Position numbers and translations under genes: made by a program. DNA of 6,517 bases from Alphaproteobacteria bacterium (GTDB lineage: Bacteria; Pseudomonadota; Alphaproteobacteria; Micavibrionales; Micavibrionaceae): NCBI GenBank assembly GCA_023141075.1, contig JAGLKL010000079.1, forward strand, positions 1 through 6,517, written 5' to 3'. A model generated the notes under the pieces. It was not told the DNA's origin and did no database searches. It was given only the letters and a program-made list of their open reading frames with translations. Within the stretch, counting starts at the first letter, position 1; each line of letters opens with the position of its first letter. Shown here piece by piece: positions 4,544 through 6,517 of the stretch.

Positions 4544-6121
4544 GTGTCTAATTTAACCCCTATCATAAAAAATCGGCGAACTTTTGGGATTATTTCTCAT
4601 CCGGATGCCGGTAAGACGACTTTGACGGAAAAGCTCCTTCTTTTTGGAGGAGCTATTCAGCTTGCGGGTATGGTAAAGGCCAAAGGGGAGCGGCGGCGTG
4701 CGCGTTCCGATTGGATGAAGGTTGAGCAGGAGCGCGGAATTTCTGTGGCGTCTTCGGTGATGACTTTTGAGAATGAGGGTATCACATATAACCTTCTGGA
4801 TACGCCGGGTCACGAGGACTTTTCTGAAGACACGTATCGTACTCTTACGGCGGTTGATAGCGCGGTTATGGTTCTGGATTGTGCTAAAGGCATTGAGATC
4901 CAGACCTATAAGCTCTTTGAAGTGTGCCGCTTGCGCGATATTCCCATCATCACTTTTATCAATAAGATGGATCGTGACGGGCAAGACCCGTTTGATTTGC
5001 TTGATGAGATTGAGCAGAAGCTGGCTCTGGAGGTTGTTCCGGCGAGCTGGCCGATTGGTATGGGGCGGGATTTTAAGGGATGTTATAATCTGTTGGATGA
5101 CAATCTGGTTTTATTTGACCGGGGTAAAGGTGAAACTCTGACCGAGGCGATTGAGTGTAGTGGTCTGAATGATCCTAAAATTGATGAGCTGCTTCCAGAA
5201 GATCTTGCGGAAAAGCTTCGTGAGGACGTGGAGATGATTCGCGGGGTATTTCCTAAGTTTAGAACCCAGAGTTATCTTAAAGGTGGGATGACGCCGGTAT
5301 TTTTTGGAAGTGCCGTGAATAATTTCGGTGTGCGCGAGCTTCTAGGCGGGTTGGCAAAATTTGCGCCATATCCTCGTTCGCAGGCAACGCAAAGCCGGGA
5401 AATTGATCCGAAAGAAGATAAAGTTACGGCATTTGTTTTTAAAATTCAGGCAAATATGGATCCAAAACATCGGGATCGTATTGCTTTCACGCGTATATGT
5501 TCAGGAAAATTTCGCAAGGGCATGAAGCTAAAACATGTACGCTCGGGCAAGATGCTGACGATTCATTCGCCGCAGTTGTTCCTTGCGCAAGACAGGGAAG
5601 TTGCTGAGGAGGCTTATCCCGGCGATATTATCGGGTTGCCCAATTACGGGGACTTGCGAATCGGGGACGCTCTTACAGAAGGAGAGGAACTGGTTTTTAC
5701 CGGAATACCAAGTTTTGCGCCGGAATACATGCAACGTGCACGCGCTGAAGACCCACTTAAGGCCAAGCATTTAGGCAAAGCGCTAGTGCAACTGGCAGAA
5801 GAAGGGGCTGCGCGGGTTTTTAAACCTTATGCCGATCCGGACTGGATTGTAGGTGTGGTAGGGCCGCTGCAATTTGATGTATTGCGTGATCGTATTCGCA
5901 CAGAATATGAAATCCCTGTAAAATTTGAAGAGACCAGTTTGTATACTGCTCGATGGATATCTGCTCAAGATCAAGCAGTTCTCAAGGCTTTTATTGATGC
6001 CAATCAAGTATCGATAGCGAGAGATCACGATGATGATCCCGTCTTTATGGCTAGGAATGCATGGCATTTAAATGATGCAGAAGATAAAAATGCTAATATA
6101 AGCTTTTCATCAACAAAGTAA
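4544..6121 (+). CDS. prfC: Peptide chain release factor 3
   Basis: RF3 is a translational GTPase that removes RF1 or RF2 from the ribosome after peptide release and contributes to post-peptidyl-transfer quality control. The 525 residues (E. coli RF3 has 529) run collinear with the family. G1 is SHPDAGKTT (18-26), the switch region includes RGIS (64-67), G3 is DTPGHEDFSEDTYRTLTAVD (86-105), G4 is NKMD (140-143) and the G5-like GSAV lies in PVFFGSAVNNFGV. Domain II carries FVFKIQANMDPKHRDRIAF, typical of RF3 rather than EF-G, followed by EEAYPGDIIGL and LQFDVLRDRI in domain III. The start codon is GTG at 4544; an in-frame TGA at 4523 leaves no better upstream start, and no strong Shine-Dalgarno is visible. 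It lies 33 bp after the entericidin-like gene. The sequence appears complete and functional. Confidence 0.97.
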   Translation: MSNLTPIIKNRRTFGIISHPDAGKTTLTEKLLLFGGAIQLAGMVKAKGERRRARSDWMKVEQERGISVASSVMTFENEGITYNLLDTPGHEDFSEDTYRTLTAVDSAVMVLDCAKGIEIQTYKLFEVCRLRDIPIITFINKMDRDGQDPFDLLDEIEQKLALEVVPASWPIGMGRDFKGCYNLLDDNLVLFDRGKGETLTEAIECSGLNDPKIDELLPEDLAEKLREDVEMIRGVFPKFRTQSYLKGGMTPVFFGSAVNNFGVRELLGGLAKFAPYPRSQATQSREIDPKEDKVTAFVFKIQANMDPKHRDRIAFTRICSGKFRKGMKLKHVRSGKMLTIHSPQLFLAQDREVAEEAYPGDIIGLPNYGDLRIGDALTEGEELVFTGIPSFAPEYMQRARAEDPLKAKHLGKALVQLAEEGAARVFKPYADPDWIVGVVGPLQFDVLRDRIRTEYEIPVKFEETSLYTARWISAQDQAVLKAFIDANQVSIARDHDDDPVFMARNAWHLNDAEDKNANISFSSTK

Positions 6122-6122
6122 T

Positions 6123-6147
6123 TGTATACACTCAAGTATACATTCAA
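6123..6147. repeat. 20-bp inverted repeat overlapping a tandem 12-bp repeat
   Basis: Immediately after the prfC stop, TGTATAC (6123-6129) and GTATACA (6136-6142) form a perfect 7-bp inverted repeat around ACTCAA. The same bases also make a tandem 12-bp repeat, GTATACACTCAA (6124-6135) and GTATACATTCAA (6136-6147), matching at 11 of 12 positions. No T-run follows, so a terminator is unlikely; a protein-binding site or a 3'-end hairpin for prfC fits better. It lies about 130 bp ahead of the Rrf2-type gene. Confidence 0.6.
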
Positions 6148-6169
6148 AGAATAGTTCGTTCGCGCGAGT

Positions 6170-6183
6170 ATCTTAAATAAGAT
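6170..6183. repeat. Short AT-rich palindrome ATCTTA-AA-TAAGAT
   Basis: ATCTTA (6170-6175) and TAAGAT (6178-6183) are perfect inverted arms around AA. The gap is too short for a stable RNA hairpin with the full stem, so a dimeric protein-binding site is more plausible. It falls where the -35 region of the TATAAT at 6198 would lie. It might also be chance in AT-rich DNA. Confidence 0.35.
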
Positions 6184-6197
6184 TTCCCTAATTTCTT

Positions 6198-6203
6198 TAT
6201 AAT
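6198..6203 (+). promoter_or_regulatory. Perfect TATAAT -10-like hexamer
   Basis: TATAAT at 6198-6203 matches the sigma-70 -10 consensus, in the gap ahead of the Rrf2-type gene. The -35 position 17 bp upstream (6175-6180, AAATAA) is poor, so activity would need an activator or be weak. It is a candidate distal promoter for the gene at 6272. Confidence 0.35.
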
Positions 6204-6208
6204 ATGAA

Positions 6209-6237
6209 TTGACAAAACAGTACGGAATGAGTACCGT
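6209..6237 (+). promoter_or_regulatory. Candidate promoter with repeats across the -10, Rrf2-type gene
   Basis: A perfect -35 hexamer TTGACA (6209-6214) is followed after 17 bp by TACCGT (6232-6237), a 3-of-6 match to TATAAT. Between and over the -10 lie AGTACGG (6219-6225) and AGTACCG (6230-6236), direct repeats 11 bp apart that also give an ACGG-N8-CCGT inverted repeat (6222-6237). This arrangement suits an operator at the promoter, and Rrf2 regulators often repress their own genes. Autoregulation here is inferred. Confidence 0.45.
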
Positions 6238-6271
6238 TTAGCTCAATCGTAAAATTTTGGGTCTTAAGACT

Positions 6272-6517
6272 ATGATCAGAATATCAAAACTTGCTGGTTA
6301 TGCTGTCGTAATTCTTTCTATTATGGCCAGTAGTGAAGACGAATTAATGAGTGCTGCAAAGCTCTCGAGGGTCAGTTGTGTGCCTGAGCCGACTGTATCC
6401 AAAATTCTAAAAATGTTGTCTAAAGGCGGTATTATTGTATCTACACGCGGGATTCGTGGTGGTTATGCACTATGCATGGATCCAAGTGAAATTACGATAG
6501 AAGATATTATTTATGCA
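6272..6517 (+). CDS. Rrf2-family regulator, SUF/IscR-like (5' part only)
   Basis: The first 82 residues of a gene cut by the window end. MIRISKLAGYAVVILSIMA opens as Rrf2 proteins do. A winged helix-turn-helix follows: SAAKLSRVSCVPEPTVSKILKML (about 27-49) carries the recognition helix, and GGIIVSTRGIRGGYAL (about 52-67) is the wing with the family hallmark RGxxGGY. PSEITIEDII (71-80) is the usual next element. Wording and spacing resemble the regulator placed at the head of SUF iron-sulfur cluster assembly operons in several Proteobacteria. The three cysteines that bind the Fe-S cluster in IscR lie beyond residue 82, so cluster binding cannot be judged. ATG 6272 has no strong Shine-Dalgarno, but the N-terminus aligns well. 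Neighbouring suf genes would be expected to the right. Confidence 0.88.
   Translation, partial: MIRISKLAGYAVVILSIMASSEDELMSAAKLSRVSCVPEPTVSKILKMLSKGGIIVSTRGIRGGYALCMDPSEITIEDIIYA

Noticed and set aside
4553..4984. 143-codon reading frame on the - strand inside prfC
   Set aside because: It covers the highly conserved G-domain of RF3; the product looks random and has no start-site support.
6160..6167. TCGCGCGA palindrome
   Set aside because: Eight bases is common by chance and it has no partner repeat; noted only as part of the repeat-rich gap.

Overview
The window looks like chromosomal DNA from an alphaproteobacterium with a moderately AT-rich genome. Three things point there. The histidine kinase has the FLANMSHELRTPLNAIIGFSE H-box followed by FGP-G-KY-EY-DI, a style typical of alphaproteobacterial PleC/DivJ/PdhS-like kinases. 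There is a DUF1491 gene, a family largely confined to Alphaproteobacteria. There is also an entericidin-type mini-lipoprotein. The genus cannot be told from the sequence. No insertion sequence, phage gene, CRISPR array, rRNA or tRNA was seen.

Layout, all genes on the + strand: (1) a hairpin plus T-run at the left edge, probably ending an upstream gene; (2) tgt (57-1247), a tRNA-guanine transglycosylase with an intact active site but without the three cysteines of the zinc site; (3) an AT-rich 184-bp gap with a hairpin at the tgt stop and a CtrA-like TTAAC repeat; (4) a two-gene signalling unit, consisting of a degenerate CZB-GGDEF protein (1432-2349) and, 25 bp on, a soluble PAS-PAS histidine kinase (2375-3964); (5) a DUF1491 gene (4011-4361), a 41-residue entericidin-like lipoprotein (4385-4510, not previously delimited by a long ORF) and prfC (4544-6121, release factor 3), all closely spaced; (6) a 150-bp intergenic region rich in palindromes and repeats; (7) the 5' part of an Rrf2-family regulator (from 6272, cut by the window end) that resembles regulators of SUF iron-sulfur assembly.

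How the parts may work together: tgt and prfC serve translation (wobble-base modification and release-factor recycling). The CZB-GGDEF protein and the kinase are probably co-transcribed. The GGDEF domain has lost its catalytic residues but keeps an RxxD inhibitory-site motif at canonical spacing, so it may sense c-di-GMP rather than make it and could feed into the kinase. That link is inference from gene order. The least ordinary items are the zinc-ligand-less Tgt with a eukaryote-like glycine in its base pocket, the CZB-pseudoGGDEF protein, and the repeat-rich region ahead of the Rrf2 gene. Nothing here by itself amounts to a clearly new multi-gene system.
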